Source: Bacillota bacterium | Lineage (GTDB): Bacteria; Bacillota; Clostridia; Christensenellales; CAG-138 | Assembly: GCA_023400985.1 (NCBI GenBank) | Contig: JAEXEN010000037.1 | Coordinates: 1-64,000 of the forward strand | DNA: 64,000 nt | Reading direction: 5' to 3' | In this document: positions 18,720 through 26,656 of the stretch, piece by piece | Layout: the number at the start of each line of letters is the position of its first letter | How positions within the stretch are numbered: position 1 is the first letter of the stretch | The notes under the pieces: generated by a model | Told to the model about the DNA's origin: nothing | Database searches by the model: none | What the model saw: only the letters and a program-made list of their open reading frames with translations | Translations under genes and position numbers: made by a program

Positions 18720-18728
18720 ATTATAACA
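18720..18728 (-). promoter_or_regulatory. extended -10 promoter of pta
   Basis: Minus strand TGTTATAAT: a perfect TATAAT (18720-18725) with the TGn extension. No good -35 is visible. It is 50 bases before the pta ATG. Confidence 0.5.
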
Positions 18729-18849
18729 TAGTTACACGCATGAATGGTAGGTATTTAGGGGAAATGCTTTCAATATTGCACGCTCGACGGAAGACCCCGC
18801 CTTGCTCTATAATGGTTTTACCATGCGAAACATAAAAAGGAGCGCCGCT

Positions 18850-20058
18850 ATGCGAAATTGCACGGGCGTGATCGCCGAATACAACCCCTTTCACAACGGG
18901 CACCGCTACCAGCTTCTTGAGGCGCGCCGCGCGACGGGCTGCGAACACGTCGTTGTCGTTATGAGCGGCAGCTTTGTGCAGCGCGGCGAGGTCGCCATGT
19001 TCGATAAATTTTCCCGTGCGAGTTGGGCGCTCCAAAGCGGCGCGGATATGGTGCTGCAACTCCCTGCCGTCTACGCTTGCGCAGCGGCAGAGCGGTTCGC
19101 AGAGGGCGCCGTACGCGTTTTAAACGGTACGGGTCTCGTAGACGCACTATGCTTCGGCAGCGAATCGGGCGATATCGCGGAAGTCAAGAAAATGGCCGCG
19201 CTAGGTAGCGTGGAGAGCGATTCCCATAAAGAAATGCTCCTTAAACATCTGAAGCAGGGCATGTCCTTTCCGAGCGCACGCAATAAAGCGTTCGCCGAGC
19301 AGCACGGCGGCCGTTTGGCTTCGGCCGTTTCTTTGCCGAACGATATTTTAGCCGTCGAGTACCTGCGGGCAATCGAAAAATTCGCACCGAATATCGTGCC
19401 ATATGCCGTAAAGCGCGTGGGCGTTTCGCATGATGCAAAGCAGGCGGACGGCGATCTCGCGAGCGCCTCGGCGCTGCGGCGTTCGGTTTTAAACGGCGAT
19501 ACGGACGCGCTTTTCCCCTATTTGCCGGATAGCGTTTTTGCGGACATCAAACGGCAGATCGTCGATAGCGCCGCACCCTATGCGCAGGAGCGCCTTTCGG
19601 ACGCCGTGCTGTATGCGCTGAGGCGCATGACCAAAGAGGAACTAAAACGCCTGCCCGACGTAAACGAAGGTCTTGAAAACGTGTTGTATCGCTGTGTGCG
19701 CGAAGCGAGCTGCTACGGGGAGCTTTTGAGCCTTATGAAGACCAAGCGCTACACCCTTGCGCGGCTCAAACGCATCCTCATCTATGCGCTTTTGGGTGTG
19801 GAGAGCGATATCTATCAAATCTCGCTTCCCTATATCCGCGTTTTGGGCGTAAGGAGGGATTCCGTTTCCTTGCTCAACGCTTTAGGCAAAAGCGCATCCC
19901 TGCCGGTCGTAACACGCTTTTCGGACACAGCGGATCTGCCGGAGGGCGCAAAAAAGCTCCATGCTGTCGACATGCGAGCGGCGGATATCGCACCGCTCGC
20001 GCGAACGTGTTTTAAAAGCGTGACATTTGATTATGCCGCGCCGCTTCTCATCGTATGA
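18850..20058 (+). CDS. tmcAL: tRNA(Met) cytidine acetate ligase (TmcAL)
   Basis: Uses acetate and ATP to form N4-acetylcytidine at the wobble base of elongator tRNA-Met, unlike the acetyl-CoA-dependent TmcA. 402 residues. The nucleotidyltransferase signature EYNPFHNGH is at about residues 9-17, and the second segment MSGSFVQRGEVA is intact. ATG 18850 follows AAAAGGAG. The longer frame to 18802 has no site. It corresponds to Bacillus ylbM. It is divergent from pta-ackA, the genes that produce its substrate acetate. ylbJ follows. Confidence 0.93.
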   Translation: MRNCTGVIAEYNPFHNGHRYQLLEARRATGCEHVVVVMSGSFVQRGEVAMFDKFSRASWALQSGADMVLQLPAVYACAAAERFAEGAVRVLNGTGLVDALCFGSESGDIAEVKKMAALGSVESDSHKEMLLKHLKQGMSFPSARNKAFAEQHGGRLASAVSLPNDILAVEYLRAIEKFAPNIVPYAVKRVGVSHDAKQADGDLASASALRRSVLNGDTDALFPYLPDSVFADIKRQIVDSAAPYAQERLSDAVLYALRRMTKEELKRLPDVNEGLENVLYRCVREASCYGELLSLMKTKRYTLARLKRILIYALLGVESDIYQISLPYIRVLGVRRDSVSLLNALGKSASLPVVTRFSDTADLPEGAKKLHAVDMRAADIAPLARTCFKSVTFDYAAPLLIV

Positions 20059-20062
20059 AATG

Positions 20063-20095
20063 TATGCATCGGACATAAATATGTACCGATGCATA
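20063..20095 (+). promoter_or_regulatory. hairpin covering the ylbJ start codon
   Basis: Perfect 10-bp arms TATGCATCGG (20063-20072) and CCGATGCATA (20086-20095). An inner ACAT/ATGT pairing extends the stem. The ylbJ ATG (20089) lies inside the right arm, and the left arm begins 5 bases after the tmcAL stop. It may restrict translation of ylbJ unless ribosomes arrive from tmcAL (inference). Confidence 0.55.
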
Positions 20096-21162
20096 TGCGT
20101 TTTAGAAAAATCGTTTTTTTGCTCTGCGTGCTTACCTGCGCGCTGCTCGTCGCCTTCAACGCTTCGGCGATGCGGGCGGCCCGCGCGGGTTTCGACGTAT
20201 GGCTCAATTCGTTGATGCCTGCGCTTCTGCCGTTTTTTATCTGTACATCGCTCCTTCGCGCAACGGGCCTTTTATCCGCCGCAACGCCGTTCGGGCTCGT
20301 CGTGCTGAGCTTTGTTTCCGGCGCGCCATCGGGCGCGAAGCTGTGCGGCGAGGTCTACGGGTATGAGGAAACCCCCACGCCGCTTTGCGCCGCACTTAAC
20401 CTGATAAGCCCCATGTTCATATACGGGAGCTTTGCCACCTCCATGATCGGCATTTCGAAGCTCGCCGCGCCGGTGATCCTGGCGCAGCTGATCGCGCTTG
20501 GCACATGCCTTCCGTTCGCGCTTCGCCATGCTTCCCGCGTCAAAACAGAAAATATAACTCCCCTTTCGGAGCAGCCGTTCTCCGCGGCGCTGTTTGGTGC
20601 GATCAGTTCCTCCATGCTCGCGCTGCTCAATATCTGCGCCACCGTGATCCTGTTCATGGTGCTTATAGAGCTTCTTTCCGTTACGGGTATCCTTACGGTC
20701 CTTGCATACCCGCTCGCATGGCTCATGGGTCTCACAGGAGCGCCCAATGGGCTTGCCGAAGCGCTTCTTGCAGGATTCATTGAGGTGACGAACGGCTGCA
20801 AGGCGCTGAGCGCGCTCGATCTGCCCGTGCGCACCGTCGCCGCCTCCGCCGCGTTTTTCTTCTCCTTCGGCGGGCTTTGCGTGATGGCGCAATCCTCGGG
20901 CTTCGCGCGCATCGAAGCGAAAAGCTACCTTTTGCGGAAACTCGCACAGGGCCTGATCGCCGCGGCCGCGGCGCACCTTTTAACGCCTCTTTTCGTCTCG
21001 GATGCCGCAACGGTATTCGAGCCCTTCACGCAGGAACTCGCCTTGAACAACACACTTTCCTCCGCCATGATCTTTGGCGCATCCCTTCTCGGCGTGGCAA
21101 CGGTTGCGCTTTGGTCGGCAGCGGCAGGACGCCGGCGTCGGAAACAGCGAACAAGCCAATAA
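20089..21162 (+). CDS. ylbJ: sporulation integral membrane protein YlbJ
   Basis: Polytopic membrane protein of 357 residues with about eight hydrophobic helices and Gate (nucleoside-recognition-like) segments (LMPALLPFFICTSLL, LSFVSGAPSGAK, GFIEVTNGCKAL). In Bacillus ylbJ is sigma-E-controlled and needed for normal spore formation. The transported substrate is not established. It follows tmcAL by 30 bases. No ribosome site is visible and the start is in a hairpin, so ATG 20089 or ATG 20095 is probably reached by coupling. Confidence 0.88.
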   Translation: MHMRFRKIVFLLCVLTCALLVAFNASAMRAARAGFDVWLNSLMPALLPFFICTSLLRATGLLSAATPFGLVVLSFVSGAPSGAKLCGEVYGYEETPTPLCAALNLISPMFIYGSFATSMIGISKLAAPVILAQLIALGTCLPFALRHASRVKTENITPLSEQPFSAALFGAISSSMLALLNICATVILFMVLIELLSVTGILTVLAYPLAWLMGLTGAPNGLAEALLAGFIEVTNGCKALSALDLPVRTVAASAAFFFSFGGLCVMAQSSGFARIEAKSYLLRKLAQGLIAAAAAHLLTPLFVSDAATVFEPFTQELALNNTLSSAMIFGASLLGVATVALWSAAAGRRRRKQRTSQ

Positions 21163-21202
21163 ACGGACGCAGGCAGCAAATGTATCGCCGCCTGCGCCCG
21201 TT
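21162..21202. terminator. terminator between ylbJ and the coiled-coil gene
   Basis: Nearly perfect 16-bp inverted repeat (21162-21177 with 21187-21202, core CGCAGGC with GCCTGCG) between converging genes. Confidence 0.65.
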
Positions 21203-21218
21203 CATATTGATTAAAAAT

Positions 21219-21998
21219 TCATTCTTCGTCGTCAAAATCTTCGTCTTCGATCTTCTTTTTTCTGTGTCCGAACAGGCCGCTCAAAAAGCCGCCGCCCTTT
21301 TCCTCTTCATCGTCCTCATCGAAATCTTCATCATCGGGATCTTCCTCGGGCTGCTTTTTCACGGGGGCTGGCTTCGCTATGGGTTTTATGGGCGCGGCGA
21401 CGGGTGCGGCGCTCTTCGATACGGGAACTGCTGCGGCCGGCTGTATGGGCTGCGGCTGCGGCGCGCGTGCGTCGAGATCCTTGCGGTTCTGCTTAACAAG
21501 CTGCTCATATTCCACAAGGAAGCGTTCGAGATCTTGCAGCACCTGGTCGGCGTACAGCTTGGCGTTCTCGTACACGACGTTAGCATTAAACTCCGCCTTG
21601 GCCGCGAGAAGCTGCGAGCGCTTTTGCGCTTCCTGATAAATTTCATCTTCGCTGACGAGGCGCTCGTATTCGTCCTTCGCCTTTACGACCAGCTGCTGCG
21701 CGGTGCTGTTGGCTTCCGCCACGAGCTTGTCCGCCTGCCGCTGGGCCTTTTCCACGATGTCGCGCGCGTGATCGGCGGCGTTATCGGTCATATTCTGTGC
21801 TTCGAGCATCACGCTGTTGGCGCGGCGGATATCCTCGGGGATGGTGACTTTCAAATCGCCCATCAGATCCATGATCTCATCCACGTCCACAAGGCGCTTG
21901 TTGCCGCCGCCGATCTTGGGGCGGGGGCTGTTCTCGATGGTCTGCTCTATTTGCTCAAGTATGGCAAAAATCTTCAGGTTTTGAGAATCGATGCTCAT
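21219..21998 (-). CDS. coiled-coil protein, ATPase subunit B-like
   Basis: 259 residues in three parts: a short N-terminal DivIVA-like region, a long Ala/Glu/Lys-rich coiled coil (about 55-170) resembling the b/E-H stalk subunits of ATP synthases, and a disordered tail with a Pro/Ala linker (about 180-215), a strongly acidic stretch and a basic patch (GHRKKK). There is no TM helix, so it is not a genuine F0 b subunit. It overlaps the coaD stop by ATGA. Genes of this kind often follow coaD in Clostridia. I would guess a scaffold role in division or envelope, but the function is unknown. Confidence 0.7.
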   Translation of the reverse strand: MSIDSQNLKIFAILEQIEQTIENSPRPKIGGGNKRLVDVDEIMDLMGDLKVTIPEDIRRANSVMLEAQNMTDNAADHARDIVEKAQRQADKLVAEANSTAQQLVVKAKDEYERLVSEDEIYQEAQKRSQLLAAKAEFNANVVYENAKLYADQVLQDLERFLVEYEQLVKQNRKDLDARAPQPQPIQPAAAVPVSKSAAPVAAPIKPIAKPAPVKKQPEEDPDDEDFDEDDEEEKGGGFLSGLFGHRKKKIEDEDFDDEE

Positions 21999-22483
21999 CT
22001 CTTTAACAACCTTTCTGCGATGGTATTTTTTATAGCGTCGGGTACAAGCCCGTCTATGTTACCGCCGAGAGCGCCTATTTCACGCACGAGCCCCGAGCTT
22101 ACAAACGCAAGCGCGGGCTCGGCCGCGAGATACATGGTTTCGATATCCGGCGCGAGATGGCGGTTCGCCGCGAACATCTGCGCCTCGTACACAAAATCCG
22201 ACGCCGTGCGAAGCCCGCGTATCACGGCCTTTGCACCGCAGGCGCGCGCAAACTCTACCAGCAACCCATCAAAAGCGAGCGCCTCCACATTTTTGATGCC
22301 CTCCGCGCGGCAAACCGTTTCCACGAATGACTTGCGTTCCTCGAGGGAAAACGTATGCCGCTTGCCCGCATTGTTGAGCACACCCACATATACCTTTTCG
22401 TAAAGCGAAGCGCTTCGTGCAAGGATATCCAAATGTCCCAAGGTGAAAGGGTCGAAGCTTCCCGGATAAACGACGGCGCTCAT
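21995..22483 (-). CDS. coaD: phosphopantetheine adenylyltransferase
   Basis: Fourth step of CoA synthesis: joins ATP and 4'-phosphopantetheine to dephospho-CoA. 162 residues, with the nucleotidyltransferase signature YPGSFDPFTLGH at residues 5-16 and the C-terminal SSGLVREI segment. It overlaps the rsmD stop by ATGA, the widespread rsmD-coaD pair. Confidence 0.97.
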   Translation of the reverse strand: MSAVVYPGSFDPFTLGHLDILARSASLYEKVYVGVLNNAGKRHTFSLEERKSFVETVCRAEGIKNVEALAFDGLLVEFARACGAKAVIRGLRTASDFVYEAQMFAANRHLAPDIETMYLAAEPALAFVSSGLVREIGALGGNIDGLVPDAIKNTIAERLLKR

Positions 22484-23037
22484 CGATCGTCCTCCCCGAC
22501 GTAAAAAGATACGGCCACATCGCCGTAACGGCGGCTGTCGCGCAGATAAAAACCCGGTACAGGCATCGGCGGAATCTTAGGCGAATGCTCGGCAACGACC
22601 GTAAAACCATCGCTCAAAAGCCCGAGAGAAAGCATCTCCCCCATCGCTTTTTCCAACAGCATAGCGCCGTAAGGCGGATCGAGAAACGCGATATCAAAGC
22701 GGTAGCCTTCCTGCGCCGCGCGCTTCAGGCACGCGGAATAATCGAGCGAATGGACCGTCGAAACCTCGATAAGCCCGAGCTTTTCGATATTGCGGCACAC
22801 GACCTCGGCGCTTTCGCGCGCATGATCGTTAAACACGCAAAACTTCGCCCCGCGCGACAGCGCCTCGAGCCCGAGGCCGCCGGAGCCCGCGAACAGGTCG
22901 AGCACGGTCTTCCCTTCCAGTTCGAATTGGAGAATACCGAACACCGATTCCTTAACCCGGTCGAGCGTGGGCCGCGTGTTCATGCCCATTGGCGCAAAAA
23001 GGGATGCGCCTTTTCTGATGCCGGCAATGATGCGCAC
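22480..23037 (-). CDS. rsmD: 16S rRNA (guanine(966)-N(2))-methyltransferase
   Basis: Methylates G966 of 16S rRNA using S-adenosylmethionine. About 185 residues: an N-terminal RIIAG...G segment, the SAM-binding motif LDLFAGSGGLGLEAL and the catalytic DPPYG. GTG 23037 follows GGGAGGG at 5 bases and gives the standard VRIIAG beginning, so I prefer it to the open frame from 23064. First gene of rsmD-coaD-coiled-coil. Confidence 0.95.
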   Translation of the reverse strand: MRIIAGIRKGASLFAPMGMNTRPTLDRVKESVFGILQFELEGKTVLDLFAGSGGLGLEALSRGAKFCVFNDHARESAEVVCRNIEKLGLIEVSTVHSLDYSACLKRAAQEGYRFDIAFLDPPYGAMLLEKAMGEMLSLGLLSDGFTVVAEHSPKIPPMPVPGFYLRDSRRYGDVAVSFYVGEDDR

Positions 23038-23087
23038 AAGCGCCCTCCCGCGCGGCAAACACAAAGTCCGCCTGTGTTACCGCAAGT

Positions 23088-23117
23088 ATTGTAGCATTTT
23101 CACCGTGGTTTCCACAA
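23088..23117 (-). promoter_or_regulatory. rsmD-coaD promoter
   Basis: Minus strand TTGTGG (23112-23117), 18-base spacer, TACAAT (23088-23093) with an upstream TGC (extended -10). Confidence 0.5.
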
Positions 23118-23156
23118 GGAAAAATGGCATTTATTCACAATAAATCCATGAACGTT

Positions 23157-24323
23157 CTATAGCTCACAATGCACCTTCATCCCATCGATGAACGTGAGCA
23201 CGCAGCGGCTCCTGAAATCGAGCGGGTGGCCGCTGAACACCGCGATATCGGCGTCCTTCCCCACCTCGAGGCTGCCAACGCGGTCGTCGATCCCGACGAC
23301 GCGCGCGGCGTTGATGGTGATGGATCTAAGCGCGACATCCTCGGGCAGGCCCTCGCGCACCGCAAGTGCGGCGCACACGGGCAAATATTGCTCCGGGATC
23401 ACGGGGTGATCGGTCATCATGGCAAATTCGATGCCGTTGTCGTAAAGCACCTTAGGCGCTTTGAAGCTGAGGTTTTTAAGCTCTACCTTGCTTCTTTCGC
23501 TCAAAAGCGGCCCTACGATCACACCCATGCCCTGCTCTTTTACCGCCCTTTTGATAAGGTCGGGAATCATATAGCCCTCGGTGCAATGCTCGATGGAAAA
23601 GCGAATGTTGAATTCCTTGGCGATGCGGATGGCGGTGAGGATGTCGTCGGAGCGGTGCGCGTGTATCTTCATGGGGAGTTCGCGCTTTAATACCTTTACG
23701 AGCGCTTCCTTGCCGAGGTCCCTTTCGGGGAGCTTGGAGCGGTCGTCGCCCGCGTCCTCGATTTTTTGCATGTATTCAGCAGTTGCGGCAAGCGCCTTGC
23801 GGAGGATGGCCGCGGTCGCCATGCGGGTCTTAGGCGTTGCTTTTTGCGCTTTATATGCAAACTTGGGATTTTCGCCGAACGCCGCCTTCATGGCGACGGG
23901 ATAACGCAATGTCATGCTTTCCATGCTGTCGCCATAAGTTTTCATGGCGACGAACTGCCCGCCGATCACGTTCGCGCTGCCCGGGCCCGTAACGCAGGTG
24001 GTGACGCCCGCCGCATACGCCTCTTGGAAGCAACGGTCATACGGGTTGATGGCATCGATGGCGCGAAGTTCCGGCGTTACGGGGTTGCTCGTTTCGTTGC
24101 CGTCTTCACCCTCTTCGCGTATGCCGTCCTCCCACATGCCGATGTGGCAATGCGCGTCCACAAAGCCCGGGAGCACATAGCGCCCGTTAAGTTCGATCTC
24201 CTCCGCCCCGTCGAAAGAAAGGCTTCCCCCCACGGCCGCGATCTTCCCGTTTTCCACGGCGATATCGCCTGTAAATTCGGCGCCCGCCATCGTCATGACC
24301 CTGCCGTTTTTCAATACCAGCAT
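23157..24323 (-). CDS. amidohydrolase family protein (imidazolonepropionase-like)
   Basis: Predicted metal-dependent cyclic amidohydrolase, 388 residues, cytoplasmic. It has the family's N-terminal beta sandwich, the first metal motif HCH in FVDAHCHIG (near 57), later histidines in KIHAHRSDD and SIEHCTEG, and the aspartate in MMTDHP. The metal site therefore looks complete. Substrate unknown. No hut genes are nearby, so a histidine-degradation role is not supported. It follows nnrD by 28 bases and is probably the last gene of acpS-nnrD-amidohydrolase. Confidence 0.85.
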   Translation of the reverse strand: MLVLKNGRVMTMAGAEFTGDIAVENGKIAAVGGSLSFDGAEEIELNGRYVLPGFVDAHCHIGMWEDGIREEGEDGNETSNPVTPELRAIDAINPYDRCFQEAYAAGVTTCVTGPGSANVIGGQFVAMKTYGDSMESMTLRYPVAMKAAFGENPKFAYKAQKATPKTRMATAAILRKALAATAEYMQKIEDAGDDRSKLPERDLGKEALVKVLKRELPMKIHAHRSDDILTAIRIAKEFNIRFSIEHCTEGYMIPDLIKRAVKEQGMGVIVGPLLSERSKVELKNLSFKAPKVLYDNGIEFAMMTDHPVIPEQYLPVCAALAVREGLPEDVALRSITINAARVVGIDDRVGSLEVGKDADIAVFSGHPLDFRSRCVLTFIDGMKVHCEL

Positions 24324-24351
24324 AAGCTACCCCTTTCCCGTTTTGCAATAT

Positions 24352-25212
24352 TTAAAATGAAAACAACTCGTCAAGCGTTTGCCCGATCGCATCGGTCACG
24401 TCTCGTGAAAGGAGCATGCGCTCCTTTAAAAGCTCCATCGCTTTGTCTGCCGAAGTTCCCAATACATACGCCGCAGCGCACGCCGCCTCGAACGGCTTAA
24501 GGCCCTGACCCAAAAATGCGAGCACGATTCCCGTGAGCACGTCTCCGCTGCCGGCTTTAGCAAGCCCTGCGTTCCCCGTTTCGTTGCGCTTTACGCGCCC
24601 GTCCGACGCGGCGATATAGCTTACGGCGCCCTTCAACAGCACCGTGCAGCCCCAAAGCTTTGCGTAATTTAGCGCGACAGCTTCGGGGTTTTCCGTTATT
24701 TCCGAAACGCTCTTCCCCGTGAGCCGCGCCATTTCGCCCGGGTGCGGCGTGAGCACCGTGTTTTCGTGTAACGCTTCAAAAAAATCCTCTGCGCGGGAGA
24801 GCGCGTTGAGGCCGTCCGCATCCACGACGATCTTCTTTCCCATGGAGAGGGCGGCGAATACGGCTGTGATTACGCCCTTTTCATGCCCCATGCCGGGACC
24901 TAAAGCGACGCAGGTACACGCGTCGAGGAAGGATAGGAGCGTATCGGTATCCGGTGCCTCCCACGCGCCATCAAGGCCGTTTGCCATAACCTCGGGAAGC
25001 GCGTAAAACGCGGGCAAAATGCTTTTTGGCACAAGCGCTTTAAGCGTGCCTACCCCTGCCCTCAGCGCCGAAGCGGAGGCCATGACGGCCGCGCCGGAAA
25101 AGCCCGCGCTGCCCGCCAAAATAAGCCCTCTGCCATGGCTGCCTTTGTTGGAGAAAGCATCGCGCTCGCCGATGAACGATTTTACTTCCTCAAAGGTAAG
25201 AAGCTCTGCCAA
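24352..25212 (-). CDS. nnrD: ADP-dependent NAD(P)H-hydrate dehydratase
   Basis: Repairs hydrated NADH/NADPH, a metabolite-repair enzyme. About 286 residues of the YjeF C-terminal (ribokinase-like) domain: KGSHGRGLILAGS, LGPGMGH, LTPHPGEMARL and AGSGDVLTG. The epimerase domain (NnrE), often fused at the N terminus, is absent, and no separate nnrE is in the window. TTG 25212 follows GGGGGAGG at proper spacing and is preferred to the longer frame from 25266, which overlaps nothing useful. It follows acpS, a common pairing. Confidence 0.92.
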   Translation of the reverse strand: MAELLTFEEVKSFIGERDAFSNKGSHGRGLILAGSAGFSGAAVMASASALRAGVGTLKALVPKSILPAFYALPEVMANGLDGAWEAPDTDTLLSFLDACTCVALGPGMGHEKGVITAVFAALSMGKKIVVDADGLNALSRAEDFFEALHENTVLTPHPGEMARLTGKSVSEITENPEAVALNYAKLWGCTVLLKGAVSYIAASDGRVKRNETGNAGLAKAGSGDVLTGIVLAFLGQGLKPFEAACAAAYVLGTSADKAMELLKERMLLSRDVTDAIGQTLDELFSF

Positions 25213-25281
25213 GGAAACCTCCCCCAAAACGGCCTGATTGAAAATTAGGGCGGTCACCCGCCCCAATGCTGTCCGAATTTA

Positions 25282-25650
25282 TCAATCTTCCAGGATCGCC
25301 TGCGCCACAGCAAGCTCCTTGATGTGGGAAATGCTCACGAGTACCCGCTTGCCGCTTAGCTCGTTCATGCGGTCGAGTGCACCGCAGGCGAGGCTTGTGT
25401 ACGGAGCGCCCTTCTCGTCGTGCAGTATTTCGATATCACGCCATTTAACGCCGTTGAAGCCGACCGCGAGCGCCTTGGCGATGGCTTCCTTGGCGGCGAA
25501 CATCCCCGCGATGGTCTGGGGGTTGAAGTTCATCCGCTCAAAGTACTGCTTTTCCTTATTTGTGAAGATACGTTCCAAAAAGCCGGTTCGTTCCGATGCC
25601 TTTTGCACTCTCGAGACCTCGATGATATCGATACCGGCGCCGATCACCAT
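25282..25650 (-). CDS. acpS: holo-[acyl-carrier-protein] synthase
   Basis: Attaches 4'-phosphopantetheine from CoA to the serine of AcpP. 122 residues, a small single-domain AcpS: GIDIIEVSRV at the N terminus, the catalytic/metal segment MFAAKEAIAKAL and the C-terminal VSISH. Own promoter at 25722-25749. First gene of its operon. Confidence 0.96.
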   Translation of the reverse strand: MVIGAGIDIIEVSRVQKASERTGFLERIFTNKEKQYFERMNFNPQTIAGMFAAKEAIAKALAVGFNGVKWRDIEILHDEKGAPYTSLACGALDRMNELSGKRVLVSISHIKELAVAQAILED

Positions 25651-25721
25651 AAAAGAAAGCCCATCCTTCGATTCTTTCGGTTTGCCGCCGGCGCATGAAA
25701 ACGCGCCGCGGTTTTTCTAAC

Positions 25722-25749
25722 ATTTTACCATGCAGCGATTATTTGTCAA
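25722..25749 (-). promoter_or_regulatory. acpS operon promoter
   Basis: Minus strand perfect TTGACA (25744-25749), 16-base spacer, TAAAAT (25722-25727). It overlaps the 3' end of the P1 peptidase gene. The 5' UTR contains a GC-rich hairpin at about 25686-25711 of unknown role. Confidence 0.65.
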
Positions 25750-26647
25750 TTCCCACGGCGCTTAGGACCGCACTGCTCACGGCGCGCACCGCCGCCGTCA
25801 AAATAACCGCAAAGGGCATGCCGGCAACCTGCATCGTGGAAAGCCCGAAGAATGTATCGCCGTCATAGGGGGTATGCACGGGACGTATCGCCATAGCGAG
25901 CCCGTCATGCGCGATGGCGGCAAGCTTGTTGGCCTCCTCGCGCGTGAGTACGGCGTTGGTCGCAACAACGCCTATGGTGGTATTCCCCATGGCCGCGGCC
26001 ATGGCCTGCATCTTCTCTTCATTCGTCAGGGCCCGCCCGTTCATGCTTGCGCCCGCGACAAGCTTCCCCGTATCGGGGTCGTAGAGCTCGCCGAGCGCGT
26101 TCACGACTGCCAGCGCGCCGACCTTCACGCCGCCGCCGAGTTCTATCGAGCAGGTGCCGAGGCCGCCTTTACGTGCAAACTGCGGCCCGTAGAGCTTTGC
26201 GATCGTTGCGCCCGTTCCCGCGCCTGCGCTGCCCGTTTCAAAAACGCCGCTTTGCGCCGCGGCGCAGGCCGCGTAGCCCTCTTGCTTGCCCGGGCGCACG
26301 GAAAAATCGCCTACGCTAAGGTCGAAGATGACCGCCGCGGGGACGATGGGCACTACGCCGCCCGGCATGGAAACGCCTATGCCCTTCTTTTCCAAAAACT
26401 GCATCGCGCCCGACGCCGCGTCGAGTCCGTAGGCGCTGCCGCCGCAGAGCATCACCGCATGGATGCGCTCCACAAGGTTATAGCCTTTTAAAAGATCCGT
26501 TTCGCGGGTGCCGGGAGCGCAGCCGCGTACGTCGACGCCCGCCACCGCGCCGCTTTCGCATAAAACGGCGGTGCAGCCGGTGAGCGCCGCTTTATCGGTA
26601 TAATGCCCGACCTTGATGCCGTCGATCTCCGTTAAAAAACCGCTCAT
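25739..26647 (-). CDS. P1 family peptidase (DmpA/L-aminopeptidase type)
   Basis: N-terminal-nucleophile hydrolase, 302 residues, predicted to be activated by internal self-cleavage. The family core is clear: VGHYTDKAALTGCTAVL, APGTRETDLL, MLCGGSAYGLDAASG, GAGTGATIAKLYG and GNTTIGVVATNA. In the mycobacterial homologue the cut lies at an Asn-Thr in the equivalent GNTTIGVV segment, so the Thr here is the likely nucleophile. Substrate unknown. AGGAGG ribosome site. It is 9 bases downstream of birA. Confidence 0.88.
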   Translation of the reverse strand: MSGFLTEIDGIKVGHYTDKAALTGCTAVLCESGAVAGVDVRGCAPGTRETDLLKGYNLVERIHAVMLCGGSAYGLDAASGAMQFLEKKGIGVSMPGGVVPIVPAAVIFDLSVGDFSVRPGKQEGYAACAAAQSGVFETGSAGAGTGATIAKLYGPQFARKGGLGTCSIELGGGVKVGALAVVNALGELYDPDTGKLVAGASMNGRALTNEEKMQAMAAAMGNTTIGVVATNAVLTREEANKLAAIAHDGLAMAIRPVHTPYDGDTFFGLSTMQVAGMPFAVILTAAVRAVSSAVLSAVGIDK

Positions 26648-26656
26648 AGCCGCCTC

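Noticed and set aside
20877..22403. 508-residue plus-strand frame across ylbJ, the coiled-coil gene and coaD
   Set aside because: It overlaps three well-supported genes and has no recognisable domain or ribosome site.
23157..24323. hutI (imidazolonepropionase) for the amidohydrolase
   Set aside because: Only family-level similarity is visible and no other histidine-degradation gene is near.
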